From contig NZ_LNBY01000012.1 of NCBI RefSeq assembly GCF_001542855.1, forward strand, positions 62,001-126,000: 64,000 bases of DNA. Reading direction: 5' to 3'. A program made the translations under genes and the position numbers. How positions within the stretch are numbered: position 1 is the stretch's first letter; each line of letters opens with the position of its first letter. Source of the stretch: Erythrobacter sp. AP23 (lineage in GTDB: Bacteria; Pseudomonadota; Alphaproteobacteria; Sphingomonadales; Sphingomonadaceae). The notes beneath the pieces are model-generated. The model had not been told where the DNA came from, ran no database searches, and worked only from the letters and a program-made list of their open reading frames with translations. Of the stretch, positions 44,869 through 53,785 are shown piece after piece.

Positions 44869-45510
44869 TCAGCCCGTCGCGAACAGATCGCATTGCGCGA
44901 CCGGCGCGAAGCTCTTGCGGTGCAGCGGTGTCGGGCCATGGGTGCGCAGCGCGTCCATATGCGCTTTCGAACCATATCCCTTGTTGCGATCCCAGCCGTA
45001 TTGGGGATGCGCATTCGCTGCCTCGCACATCAGTCGGTCGCGGTATTCCTTGGCGAGAATCGAAGCGGCGCCGATGCACTTCTCCTTGCCGTCGCCGCCG
45101 ACGATCGGGCGCGCATCGGCCCAGCGCCAGTCGGGATGGCGCCCTTGCGGGGTCATGTTGCCATCGATAAACACCGCCTCGGGTTCGCGCCCCAACGCCG
45201 CGACCAGCCGCTGCGTCGCCAGCGTCATGGCCAGCATGGTCGCGGCGAAAATGTTGAGCCGGTCGATTTCCGCGGGCCCGACCGCCGCCAGCCCCCAGGC
45301 ACAGTTTTCGCGGATTTGCGGCTCGAGCAGGGAACGCCGCTTCGCCGAAAGCTTTTTTGAGTCATCGAGGCCGGTCGGTGCGGGCTTGCACAGCACCACC
45401 GCGGCCGCCACTACGGGTCCGGCCAGCGGCCCGCGCCCCGCCTCGTCGACGCCGACGATCAGGGGCGCTTCTCCGAGGCCGCAATCGGGAGTTGAATGAA
45501 ACATGCGCAT
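44869..45510 (-). CDS. rnhB: Ribonuclease HII
   Basis: A 213-residue enzyme that removes RNA from RNA-DNA hybrids and single ribonucleotides. VDEAGRGPLAG holds the first two metal ligands, FIDGN the third, and the later Asp and GGDGKEKCIGAASILAKEYRD complete the site. Start MRMFHSTPDC, with GAGGA 5 nt upstream; MFHSTPD at 45504 is an alternative. The ATG sits in a palindrome CATGCGCATG shared with the divergent gene at 45503, so the two coding regions overlap head to head by 8 bp. Confidence 0.92.
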   Translation of the reverse strand: MRMFHSTPDCGLGEAPLIVGVDEAGRGPLAGPVVAAAVVLCKPAPTGLDDSKKLSAKRRSLLEPQIRENCAWGLAAVGPAEIDRLNIFAATMLAMTLATQRLVAALGREPEAVFIDGNMTPQGRHPDWRWADARPIVGGDGKEKCIGAASILAKEYRDRLMCEAANAHPQYGWDRNKGYGSKAHMDALRTHGPTPLHRKSFAPVAQCDLFATG

Positions 45511-46666
45511 GTCCGTCCTCGTCGTCACCCTATCCCCGCTGGTCCTGCTCGCAAGCTGCGGCAACGGCTATTCCACCGATGGCAACACGCAGGCCGTTTC
45601 GACGCCCGCTCCCGGCGACACGACATTCGACGGCACGTTCGCGATCACCGAACACGGCAGCTACGAGGAACCCTGGGCGGCCGCCTTCGCGCCGGGCACC
45701 GGGGTGATCTTCTTCACCGAGAAGGGCGGCACGGTGCGCGGTTACGACACGGCCGGCGGCCGGGCGATCACCGTGTCGGGCGCACCCCAGGTCGACTACG
45801 GCGGCCAGGGCGGGCTGGGCGACATCGCTTTCCTGCCGAGCCAGGCCGCCGATACGCTGGAAACGCGCACGATCTATCTCAGCTGGGCCGAAGCGGGCGA
45901 TGGCGATACGCGCGGCGCGGTGGTCGGGCGCGGCGAGCTGATCTGCGAAGAGGCCGATGCCTGCCGCATCGAGGGTCTCGACGTGATCTGGCGCCAGGCG
46001 CCCAAGGTCACCGGCCGCGGCCATTACTCGCATCGCATCGTGTTCAGCCCCGACGAACGGTATATGTTCGTCGCCAGCGGCGACCGGCAAAAGCTCGATC
46101 CGGCGCAGGACAATGGCAACACGCTGGGTACGATCGTGCGGCTCAACCTCGACGGTACGCCCGCCGCGGGCAATCCGGTGGGCGAGCAGATCTGGTCCTA
46201 CGGCCATCGCAACATCCTCGGCATGGATTTCGACGCCGAGGGGCGCCTGTGGGAGATCGAGCACGGTCCAGCAGGCGGCGATGAGCTCAACATCGTCCAG
46301 CGCGGCGCGAATTACGGCTGGCCGACGCGATCGAACGGCGATCACTACAATGGCGATCCGATCACCGATCACAGCGCGGACGATGGCTTCGTCAAGCCTG
46401 TGCTCGGCTGGACCCCGGTCATCGCGCCGGGCAACATGACTTTCTACCGCGGCGATCTGTTCGATGGCATGCAGGGCGATCTGATAATCTCGGGCCTCAG
46501 GAGCCAGGCGCTGGTGCGCGTTGCCGTCGATGGCGACACGGCGCGCGAGATTGCCCGCTACGAGATGGACAATCGCATCCGTTCGGTGATCGAAGGGCCC
46601 GACGGCGCGCTCTGGGTGCTCGAGGATGGCGACGGCGGACGGCTGCTCGAACTTCGCCCCGGCTAA
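45503..46666 (+). CDS. PQQ-dependent sugar dehydrogenase-like lipoprotein
   Basis: A 387-residue beta-propeller of the soluble glucose dehydrogenase/Yli type. The signal peptide ends in the lipobox LLASC. WAAAFAPGTGVIFFTEKGG, GRGHYSHRIVF and EIEHGPAGGDELN match the family's cofactor and Ca-site regions. It would oxidise a sugar or aldose in the periplasm with PQQ. The start ATG overlaps that of rnhB on the other strand; ATG 45509 is an alternative. Confidence 0.9.
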   Translation: MRMSVLVVTLSPLVLLASCGNGYSTDGNTQAVSTPAPGDTTFDGTFAITEHGSYEEPWAAAFAPGTGVIFFTEKGGTVRGYDTAGGRAITVSGAPQVDYGGQGGLGDIAFLPSQAADTLETRTIYLSWAEAGDGDTRGAVVGRGELICEEADACRIEGLDVIWRQAPKVTGRGHYSHRIVFSPDERYMFVASGDRQKLDPAQDNGNTLGTIVRLNLDGTPAAGNPVGEQIWSYGHRNILGMDFDAEGRLWEIEHGPAGGDELNIVQRGANYGWPTRSNGDHYNGDPITDHSADDGFVKPVLGWTPVIAPGNMTFYRGDLFDGMQGDLIISGLRSQALVRVAVDGDTAREIARYEMDNRIRSVIEGPDGALWVLEDGDGGRLLELRPG

Positions 46667-46715
46667 GCCAAATTTGATCGACTCGGCCGCCCTGCGCGCC
46701 TAATCGGCGCGGCCC

Positions 46716-47237
46716 ATGGCGACGCTCGTTCCCCTTTCCGCAATCGACCCGGTACTGGTCGAGGATCTGCTCGACGCCTCCTTTGGCGAAGGGCGGCAGG
46801 CACGTACGGCCTATCGCATCCGCGAAGGACTGGACTGGCTCGAGGGTTTGAGCTTCGCGGTGCTCGACGAGGAGGACTACCTCGCGGGCACGATCCAGCT
46901 CTGGCCGGTGGCGCTCACCGATCCCCAAGGCCGCGCGCATCCGATGATCATGGTCGGCCCCGTCGCCGTCATGCCCGGGCGGCAGGGCGAAGGCTTCGGC
47001 AAGGCGTTGATGGCGGCCAGCCTCGGCGCGATCGACGCCGGCTTCGACGATGGCGCCGCCCCGCTGCCGCAGGTGATGATCGGCGATCCGGACTATTACG
47101 GCCGCTGGGATTTCGTCGCCGACCACACCGGTGGCTGGCATTGCCCCGGCCCGTTCGAAAAGGCCCGCCTGTTGGCGCGTAGCGGAAATCCCGCAATCCT
47201 GCCTGCCGAGGGCATGTTGGGGCCGTGGAATCCTTGA
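46716..47237 (+). CDS. GNAT family N-acetyltransferase
   Basis: A 173-residue acetyltransferase of the YhbS type. VGPVAVMPGRQGEGFGKALM has the acetyl-CoA loop (Q/RxxGxG/A pattern, RQGEGFG), followed by the DPDYYGRWDF substrate segment. It stands alone between the dehydrogenase gene and a palindromic repeat. Confidence 0.86.
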   Translation: MATLVPLSAIDPVLVEDLLDASFGEGRQARTAYRIREGLDWLEGLSFAVLDEEDYLAGTIQLWPVALTDPQGRAHPMIMVGPVAVMPGRQGEGFGKALMAASLGAIDAGFDDGAAPLPQVMIGDPDYYGRWDFVADHTGGWHCPGPFEKARLLARSGNPAILPAEGMLGPWNP

Positions 47238-47273
47238 TGCGTGCGTGAAGCGCTTCCGCGCTTCCCTTTCGGC

Positions 47274-47352
47274 TGTTCCATCCCACGCCCCCTCCCGGGC
47301 ACCCACGGCACGGTATTCTATGGGTGGCCGGGAGGGGGCGTGGGATGGAACA
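47274..47352. repeat. Long palindromic repeat, second copy, reverse orientation
   Basis: Arms 47274-47305 and 47321-47352 (32 nt, one mismatch) around the loop CGGCACGGTATTCTA, the near-exact reverse complement of the loop at 18814-18828. An in-frame ATG in the right arm (47324) could lengthen the following DUF1285 gene by 37 residues, but that extension looks non-native. Confidence 0.85.
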
Positions 47353-47434
47353 GCAAGGTCGGGACGGATGTCCTGACCGTACGCAACAAGAACCTCCATT
47401 GTTTCTCCCCGCCCCTTCTGCCATCGCTCGCTTC

Positions 47435-47983
47435 GTGCCCTACACGCCTCCCCCAGAACTCGCCGGACTGTCGCTCGCCCAGATCGCCGAGGCGGTCGCA
47501 GAGCGCAAATTACCGCCGGTCGAACAGTGGTCGCCCGAAAACGTCGGCGAAAGCCACATGCGCATTGCCGCCGACGGGACCTGGTACCACGAGGGTTCGC
47601 CGATCACGCGCCCCGCCATGGTCCGCGCTTTCGCCGGCCTGCTCACTCGCGAGAAGGATGGCAGCTATTGGCTGGTCATGCCCTACCAGAAGCTCGCCAT
47701 CGAAGTTGAAGACGCCTGCTTCATCGCTACCGATGTCAGCGAAACCGAGGGTGACCTGGCATTTCGCATCAACACAGACGAGCTGGTGGTGGCCGGACCC
47801 GAGAACCCGCTCCGCGCGGCCGGCGATATGGATCAGCCCGCGCTCTACATCCATGTGCGCCGCGGGTGCGAGGCGCGGCTCAACCGCTCGACCTATGAGC
47901 AACTGGCGCGCATCGCGCTGGAGCATGGCGACGACTGGACCGTGAGGAGCGGCGGCGAGCGGTTCACTTTGCTGCCCGCATGA
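47435..47983 (+). CDS. DUF1285 family protein
   Basis: A 182-residue protein. PYTPPPELAGLSLAQIAEAV is the expected N-terminus, and WYHEGSPITRPAMVRAFAGL is the DUF1285 core. Function unknown; it is often next to a CoA pyrophosphatase Nudix gene and cca, as here. GTG 47435 is chosen because the homologous start falls there; ATG 47324 would begin inside a repeat. Its stop overlaps the Nudix ATG (ATGA). Confidence 0.83.
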   Translation: MPYTPPPELAGLSLAQIAEAVAERKLPPVEQWSPENVGESHMRIAADGTWYHEGSPITRPAMVRAFAGLLTREKDGSYWLVMPYQKLAIEVEDACFIATDVSETEGDLAFRINTDELVVAGPENPLRAAGDMDQPALYIHVRRGCEARLNRSTYEQLARIALEHGDDWTVRSGGERFTLLPA

Positions 47984-48573
47984 GCGCGATCTTCAACCGA
48001 CTGACCCAACTTTTCGAACATGGCCATGCGCGCGATGTGGGGGACCTCATGTCGGACAGCCGGTTTGCCGACCTCGACCGCACCGCCGATGCCGCCGTTC
48101 TGATAGCGGTGACCGAACAGCCGGACCCCACCGTGCTGCTGACCCAGCGCCCGCGCACCATGCGCGACCATCCCGGCCAGGTCGCCTTTCCCGGCGGCAA
48201 GCTCGATGCGGGCGAGGATGCGGTAGAGGCCGCGTTGCGCGAAGCGTGGGAGGAACTGGCGATCGCACCCGAGCAGGTGCGGATCGTCGGCACGACCGAC
48301 CGCTACCAGACGGGCACGGGGTTCGACATCACGCCGGTCCTCGCCACCGTGCCGCACGACCTGCCGATCCGCCCCGACCCGCGCGAGGTCGAAAGCTGGT
48401 TCGAATGCCCGCTCGACAAGCTGATGGATGCATCGCGATGGAGCCGCAACGAGGTCTTCTGGAAAGGGGCGATGCGCGAATATCTCGAGATGGATCACGA
48501 GGGCTACAGGATATGGGGCGTCACTGCGGCGATCTGCTGGAATCTGTCGCGCCGGATCGCATGGCTGGACTGA
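47980..48573 (+). CDS. CoA pyrophosphatase (Nudix hydrolase)
   Basis: A 197-residue Nudix enzyme. HPGQVAFPGGKLDAGEDAVE and AALREAWEELAI form the CoA-type Nudix box with the UPF0035 motif around it. It cleaves CoA and its derivatives to phosphopantetheine and 3',5'-ADP. ATGA overlap with the DUF1285 gene fixes the start. Confidence 0.92.
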   Translation: MSAIFNRLTQLFEHGHARDVGDLMSDSRFADLDRTADAAVLIAVTEQPDPTVLLTQRPRTMRDHPGQVAFPGGKLDAGEDAVEAALREAWEELAIAPEQVRIVGTTDRYQTGTGFDITPVLATVPHDLPIRPDPREVESWFECPLDKLMDASRWSRNEVFWKGAMREYLEMDHEGYRIWGVTAAICWNLSRRIAWLD

Positions 48574-48590
48574 GACAGGCTGGACTTCCC

Positions 48591-48615
48591 GTTCGCCCCG
48601 AGCTTGTCGAAGGGC
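48591..48615. repeat. Short dispersed repeat (GTTCGCCCCGAGCTTGTCGA type)
   Basis: Sequence GTTCGCCCCGAGCTTGTCGA plus AGGGC. This is the core of a repeat common in sphingomonad genomes, readable as PVRPELVEG. Only one copy is seen here. It lies between the Nudix gene and cca. Confidence 0.55.
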
Positions 48616-48689
48616 CGCACTTCACTTAGGCGCTGCGCAAGAAGAACCGGGACTGCACTTCGGCAAGTTCCGCACGAACGGGATATGTT

Positions 48690-49865
48690 TTGACTCAGTT
48701 GCCGAAAGCCGATTGGACGCAGCGCGCAAGCCTCGCGAAACTGGTCGAGGCGCTGGGAGCGGAGGATATCCGCTGGGTCGGTGGCTGTGTGCGCGATACG
48801 CTGCTGGGCCACGACGCCAACGACATCGATGCGGCCACGCGGCACCTGCCCGCAACCGTGATCGACCGCTGCAAGGCAGCCGGCATCCGCACCGTCCCGA
48901 CGGGCATCGACCACGGCACAATTACCGCGATATTCGAGGACGGTCTCGTCGAAATCACGACTCTGCGCCGCGACGTCGCGACCGACGGCCGGCGCGCAAC
49001 GATCGCCTTCAGCGAGGAATGGCAGGACGATGCCGCGCGACGCGATTTCACCATCAACGCGCTCTACGCCCATCCCGATACGCTTGCGATCGGCGACTAT
49101 TTCGGCGGGCTGGAGGATCTTGCCGCACGGCGCGTTCGCTTTATCGGCGATGCGGCAACCCGGATCAGGGAAGACCATCTGCGCATCCTGCGCTATTTCC
49201 GCTTCGCCACGCGCTTCGGCGACGATTGGGACGAAGAGGCGAGCAAAGCCTGCAGCGAGCTTGCGGCGACGCTCAAAGGCCTCAGCCGCGAAAGGGTCGG
49301 CCAGGAACTGCAGAACCTGCTGAACCTGCCCGATCCGTCCGCCACTCTCGCCAGAATGCGCGAACTGGGCGTACTCGAGGAAGTGTTACCCGAGAGCGGG
49401 CGGCGCGAGGTCGAACAACTCGCCACCCTTGTCGGCGCGGAGCAGAAGGCAGGTATCGCTCCCGATCCGATGCGCCGCCTGGCCGCGCTGCTTCCGGCAA
49501 TCGTCTCGGTCGCGGAGACCGTGGCCGCGCGCCTGCGCCTGTCGCGCAGGCAGCGCGACAGGCTGATCTGCGTCGCTCGTCGCGAGCTCGCCGATGGCAA
49601 GCACCCGCACGGGCTCGCTTACGTGGTCGGGCACGACTGCGCGCTCGACCGCCTGCTGCTGATCGGCAGCGACCCGGCCCCCATCATCGGCTGGCAAGCT
49701 CCCACTTTCCCGCTCAAGGGTGGCGAGATCGTCGCACGTGGGGTCGGCCAGGGTCCCGAGGTCGCGCGCATGTTGCAGCGTATCGAGAAACGCTGGATCG
49801 AGGAGCATTTCCCGCCCCGCGCGCGCGTCGAAGAACTGCTCGAAGAAGAGCTCTTGGCACGCTGA
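48690..49865 (+). CDS. cca: CCA-adding tRNA nucleotidyltransferase
   Basis: A 391-residue class II polymerase that adds or repairs the CCA end of tRNA. WVGGCVRDTLLGHDANDID provides the GG and DxD metal site, RRDFTINALYA is motif B/C, and IREDHLRILRYFRFATRFG is the RNA-binding motif. No HD domain is evident, so it is the shorter class. It starts at TTG 48690 (MTQLPKADWT); no better ATG is in frame. Confidence 0.92.
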   Translation: MTQLPKADWTQRASLAKLVEALGAEDIRWVGGCVRDTLLGHDANDIDAATRHLPATVIDRCKAAGIRTVPTGIDHGTITAIFEDGLVEITTLRRDVATDGRRATIAFSEEWQDDAARRDFTINALYAHPDTLAIGDYFGGLEDLAARRVRFIGDAATRIREDHLRILRYFRFATRFGDDWDEEASKACSELAATLKGLSRERVGQELQNLLNLPDPSATLARMRELGVLEEVLPESGRREVEQLATLVGAEQKAGIAPDPMRRLAALLPAIVSVAETVAARLRLSRRQRDRLICVARRELADGKHPHGLAYVVGHDCALDRLLLIGSDPAPIIGWQAPTFPLKGGEIVARGVGQGPEVARMLQRIEKRWIEEHFPPRARVEELLEEELLAR

Positions 49866-49884
49866 ACGAGCGCTTCGGCCCGGC

Positions 49885-49899
49885 TTAAGCCTGGCTTAA
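49885..49899. promoter_or_regulatory. Perfect CtrA-type binding site TTAA-N7-TTAA
   Basis: TTAAGCCTGGCTTAA matches the full CtrA consensus. It lies 20 bp after the cca stop and about 200 bp before the gene at 50097. CtrA is the alphaproteobacterial cell-cycle regulator; the downstream secreted protein would be its target. Confidence 0.6.
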
Positions 49900-50096
49900 G
49901 GTGCAATGCAGCATAAGTGTCACGCGGTTGCAAAACGACGCAATTCGTGAAATAGAGCCCGCGTTCTCCCGGAGGGGGACTGCGGGTGGTGCGGATTACC
50001 ACTCTTGCCCGCTCTTTCCATTTTGGTCGGTTTCCATGCGCGTTTCGCGCGTAGGGGAACCGCGTATTTCGAATAACAAAGCCTTGGAGTTGCATT

Positions 50097-50654
50097 ATGA
50101 ATATCGCGAAGCTGGCCCTTGCCGCTGCCGCCCTCACCACCACCGCTGCTGTCGCACCGGGCGTTGCAATCGCGCAGGAAGCTGCCGCTTCGGTGACCGC
50201 CGGCGCCACCGTCTACGGTAACGACGGCATGGAAATCGGCACCGTCGAAAGCATCGATGGCGAAACGGCCATCCTCGTCGTCGACGACATGAAGGCCCCT
50301 GTCCCGGCTGCCGCTTTCGGCACCAATGAAAAGGGCGCCTCGCTCAACGCGACCAAGGCACAGATCGTCGGCATGCTTCAGGCGGCCCAGAAGCAGGCCA
50401 TTGCCGCACGCGACGCCGCGCTGGTCGTCGGCGCCGCCGCCGTCACCGCCAAGAACGCGCCGCTCGGCACCGTTCTCGAAATCGACGGCGACAATGTCAT
50501 CATCGCCCGCGGTGGCGACGAGATGGCGAAGGTCACCCTGCTTCGCGAGCACTTCGCAGCCGGCCCGAACGGCGAGTTGATGGCGCTGCTGACCAACGCC
50601 CAGATCGATGCAGCCATGGCTGCATCGGCACCGGCTGCCGACAGCGCCGGCTGA
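50097..50654 (+). CDS. Exported protein with two related barrel-like units, unknown function
   Basis: A 185-residue protein with a Sec signal (MNIAKLALAAAALTTTAAVA, cleaved after AIAQ). The mature part has two related units: GATVYGNDGMEIGTVESIDG and, later, APLGTVLEIDGDNVIIARGG, each followed by a helix ending in ...NAQID-like or ...KAQIVGM. They resemble PRC-barrel or KOW-like small barrels. It follows the CtrA-type site and ends before a strong terminator. Confidence 0.72.
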   Translation: MNIAKLALAAAALTTTAAVAPGVAIAQEAAASVTAGATVYGNDGMEIGTVESIDGETAILVVDDMKAPVPAAAFGTNEKGASLNATKAQIVGMLQAAQKQAIAARDAALVVGAAAVTAKNAPLGTVLEIDGDNVIIARGGDEMAKVTLLREHFAAGPNGELMALLTNAQIDAAMAASAPAADSAG

Positions 50655-50686
50655 TTTACAGGATACCCTTGGACGGGGTCAAAAAG

Positions 50687-50720
50687 AGCCGGAGGCGAGC
50701 GATCGCCTCCGGCTTTTGTT
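50687..50720. terminator. Bidirectional intrinsic terminator
   Basis: AGCCGGAGGCGA-GCGA-TCGCCTCCGGCT, a perfect 12-bp stem with a 4-nt loop, followed by TTTGTTTT on the plus strand and by a U-run from AAAAAG on the minus strand. It lies between the convergent secreted-protein and parC genes. Confidence 0.92.
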
Positions 50721-50764
50721 TTGCGTGGAGCTCGGCATCTTCTTCCCTACCGCACGCCGGAACC

Positions 50765-53062
50765 TCAGAATGTGTTGTCCCGCGGAAAGCCCTGCGGCGG
50801 GAGTCGGCCCGCCCCGCCGCGCGCGACCTTCCATTGCCACATCTCGTTCTCGGTCCGCGTGCGATCGCCCTTGCCGCCCATCTGCCATGAAAGGCCCTCG
50901 GCCAGAGTGAAGGTGGTCGCATCCGACAGGCCGCCATCGCGATAGTTCTGGAGCTTGACCCCTTGGCCCTTGGACAGGGTGGGTAGTTCCTCGAGGTTGA
51001 AGACCACCAGCTTGCGGTTGTCGCCGACCACTGCGACGTGATCGTGTTCCGCCGCTATGGGTCGAACCACCTTGAGCCGCGCATCATCCTTCAAGTTGAC
51101 GACCTGCCGGCCCTTACGGGTTTCGGCGAGCAGCTCGTCGGTCGTGGTTGCGAAGCCCTTGCCGGTGCTCGCCGCGAGCAGCAGGCGCTTGCCCTCCTCG
51201 TGCACCACCACCGCCACGATCTGCGCGCTGGCATCGATGTCGAGCGTGTTGCGCAGCGGTTCGCCGAAACCGCGCGCCCCGGGCAGCTTGTCCGCACCCA
51301 AGGTGAAGAACCGCCCCATGTCGGTCGCCAGCAACAACTTGTCGGTGGTTTGCGCGTGAAGCACAAAGGCGGGCCCGTCGCCTTCCTTGTACTTGAACTC
51401 CTGGTCGAGCGGCAGGTGGCCCTTGGCCCCGCGGATCCAGCCCTTCTGCGACAGGATGACCGTGACCGGCTCCTTCTCGATCATCGCATCCATGCTGAAC
51501 TCGACCGCGGGCGCGGCTTCCTCGATCGTGGTGCGGCGGCGGCCGAGCTCGGTTTCGGGCCCGTATTCCTTGCGCAAGGCATTGAGGTCGCGCTTCAGCC
51601 GCGTGCGCTGACGCGCGGGGCTGCCGAGCAGTTTCTCGAGCTCGTCCTGTTCCTTGAGCAGCTCGTCCTTCTCGTTTCTGAGCTGCATTTCCTCCAGCTT
51701 GCGCAGGCTGCGCAGCCGCATGTTGAGGATCGCCTCGGCCTGCCGGTCGGTGAGCTTGAATTCCTCCATCATCACCGGCTTGGGCTCGTCTTCGGTGCGG
51801 ATGATTTCGATCACCCGGTCGAGATTGAGGAAGGCGATGATATAGCCTTCGACCAGCTCCAGCCGCCGGGCGATCTGGTCGAGCCGATGCTGGCTGCGGC
51901 GCTGGAGGATGTCGATCTGGCTGGCGATCCAGTGGGTGAGCAGCTCCTTCAGCCCCATCACCATCGGCGTGCGCCCGGCGTCGAGCACGTTGAGGTTGAG
52001 CCCGAAACGCGTTTCGAGATCGGTCAGCTTGTAGAGGCTTTCCTTGAGCAGTTCGGGATCGACATTGCGGCTGCGCGGGACCAGCACGATGCGGATCTGC
52101 TCGTCGCTCTCGTCGCGCACATCCTCGAGGATCGGCAGCTTCTTGTCGGCGATCGCGGCGGCGATCTGTTCGATCAGCTTGCCCTTGGCGACCTGGTAGG
52201 GGATCTCGCTGATGACGAGCTGCCACTGGCCACCGCCCAGCCGCTCGATTCCCGCCTCGCGATCCTCCGCCTTCTCCGCCTCGGCGGCATGGAAACGCCC
52301 GCGTACGCGGAAAGACCCGCGCCCGGTCTCATAGGCCTGGGCCACCGCCTCCGCGCTTTCGGCGACAATCCCGCCGGTGGCGAAATCGGGACCCTTAAAC
52401 AGCTCCATCAGCCGCGCATGCTCGACATGCGGATTGTCGATCACCTCGAGCGTGGCATCGACGATTTCGGCGACATTGTGCGAGGGGATGTTCGTCGCCA
52501 TGCCGACCGCGATCCCGCTGGCGCCATTGGCGAGAAGGTTGGGGAACAGGCCGGGAAAGATTTCCGGCTCCTGCTCCTCGCCATTGTAGGTCGGGATGAA
52601 ATCGACCGTGCCTTCGTCCAACCCTTCCATCAGCCGCAGCGCGGTCCTGGTCAGGCGCGCCTCGGTATAGCGGTAGGCCGCCGCGTTATCGCCGTCGATA
52701 TTGCCGAAGTTCCCCTGCCCCTCGACCAGCGGATAGCGCAAGGCGAAATCCTGCGCGAGGCGGACCATGGCGTCATAGACGCTGGCATCGCCATGCGGGT
52801 GGTACTTGCCGATCACGTCGCCCACCACGCGCGCCGATTTCTTGAATGCGCTGGACGGGTCGAGCTTCAACTGCCGCATCGCCCACAGCAGCCGGCGGTG
52901 GACCGGCTTCAGCCCGTCGCGCAGGTCGGGCAGCGAGCGTGCGGTGATCGTCGAGAGCGCATAGACGAGATACCGCTCCGACAGCGCGCTGTCGAAAGGG
53001 GCATCGACGATTGCGTCGAAGGGGTCTTTTTCGTCATCGAGAGCAGTTTCTTTGGCGGCCAT
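50765..53062 (-). CDS. parC: DNA topoisomerase IV subunit A
   Basis: A 765-residue type II topoisomerase subunit that, with ParE, decatenates daughter chromosomes. The start [18 protein letters not shown], the quinolone-region segment [14 protein letters not shown], the catalytic Tyr in [12 protein letters not shown] and a C-terminal beta-pinwheel are present. The Ser of the quinolone loop is in place. It ends near the bidirectional terminator at 50687. Confidence 0.96.
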   Translation of the reverse strand: MAAKETALDDEKDPFDAIVDAPFDSALSERYLVYALSTITARSLPDLRDGLKPVHRRLLWAMRQLKLDPSSAFKKSARVVGDVIGKYHPHGDASVYDAMVRLAQDFALRYPLVEGQGNFGNIDGDNAAAYRYTEARLTRTALRLMEGLDEGTVDFIPTYNGEEQEPEIFPGLFPNLLANGASGIAVGMATNIPSHNVAEIVDATLEVIDNPHVEHARLMELFKGPDFATGGIVAESAEAVAQAYETGRGSFRVRGRFHAAEAEKAEDREAGIERLGGGQWQLVISEIPYQVAKGKLIEQIAAAIADKKLPILEDVRDESDEQIRIVLVPRSRNVDPELLKESLYKLTDLETRFGLNLNVLDAGRTPMVMGLKELLTHWIASQIDILQRRSQHRLDQIARRLELVEGYIIAFLNLDRVIEIIRTEDEPKPVMMEEFKLTDRQAEAILNMRLRSLRKLEEMQLRNEKDELLKEQDELEKLLGSPARQRTRLKRDLNALRKEYGPETELGRRRTTIEEAAPAVEFSMDAMIEKEPVTVILSQKGWIRGAKGHLPLDQEFKYKEGDGPAFVLHAQTTDKLLLATDMGRFFTLGADKLPGARGFGEPLRNTLDIDASAQIVAVVVHEEGKRLLLAASTGKGFATTTDELLAETRKGRQVVNLKDDARLKVVRPIAAEHDHVAVVGDNRKLVVFNLEELPTLSKGQGVKLQNYRDGGLSDATTFTLAEGLSWQMGGKGDRTRTENEMWQWKVARGGAGRLPPQGFPRDNTF

Positions 53063-53160
53063 GCGCCTTGCCCTATCACTGCCACGGCTCGCCTAGAAGA
53101 ACGGAACGTCGCGCTTTCCCCACGCGTTGCAAAGGCAACACGAAATCAAGGAGCTAACCC

Positions 53161-53718
53161 ATGACCAAGCGCGTAATGATCCTCGCCACCGACGGCTTCG
53201 AACAGTCCGAACTGATGAAGCCCAAGGCCAATCTGGAAAAAGCCGGAATCGAGACCGAAGTCGTGAGTCTCGAGAGCGGTGAAATCAAGGGCTGGCAGGA
53301 TGGCAATTGGGGCGAAAGCGTCCGTGTCGACAAGACGGTCGACGAAGTTGCCAATTGCGAAGGCTATGACGCCCTGTTGCTTCCCGGCGGCCAGATGAAC
53401 CCCGATATCCTGCGTATGAACGAACGCGCGATCGCGATCGTCCGCGAATTCGGCATGGCCGGCAAGCCGATCGCCGCGATCTGCCACGCACCGTGGTTGC
53501 TCGCCGAAGCGGGCCTCATCGACGGCAAGACCGTGACCGGCTGGCCCTCGATTCGTGCCGACCTGAAGAATGCTGGTGCGAACGTGGTCGACCAGGAAGT
53601 CGCAACAGATGGCCAGATCATCACCAGCCGCAATCCCGACGACATTCCCGCCTTCAGCAAGGCGCTGATCGATAGTCTGGGTGAAACCGTCGAACAGGCA
53701 GAACTCGAAGCCGCCTGA
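53161..53718 (+). CDS. DJ-1/PfpI family protein (type 1 glutamine amidotransferase-like)
   Basis: A 185-residue protein with the PfpI fold. The nucleophile elbow is AAICHAPWLL (Cys), with the Glu in DGFEQSELMKP. Family members are glyoxalases, deglycases or peptidases; which applies here is not clear. AAGGAG is just upstream of the ATG. A perfect terminator follows. Confidence 0.9.
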   Translation: MTKRVMILATDGFEQSELMKPKANLEKAGIETEVVSLESGEIKGWQDGNWGESVRVDKTVDEVANCEGYDALLLPGGQMNPDILRMNERAIAIVREFGMAGKPIAAICHAPWLLAEAGLIDGKTVTGWPSIRADLKNAGANVVDQEVATDGQIITSRNPDDIPAFSKALIDSLGETVEQAELEAA

Positions 53719-53745
53719 TCCGGCACGACGCATTTCACAGCGAGG

Positions 53746-53775
53746 GCCCCGCCGCAGCGATGCGGCGGGGCTTTT
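53746..53775 (+). terminator. Intrinsic terminator after the PfpI gene
   Basis: GCCCCGCCGCA-GCGA-TGCGGCGGGGC then TTTT: perfect 11-bp stem. It closes the PfpI gene and lies just beyond the stop of the convergent transporter-like gene. Confidence 0.92.
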
Positions 53776-53785
53776 GCATGGGCGA

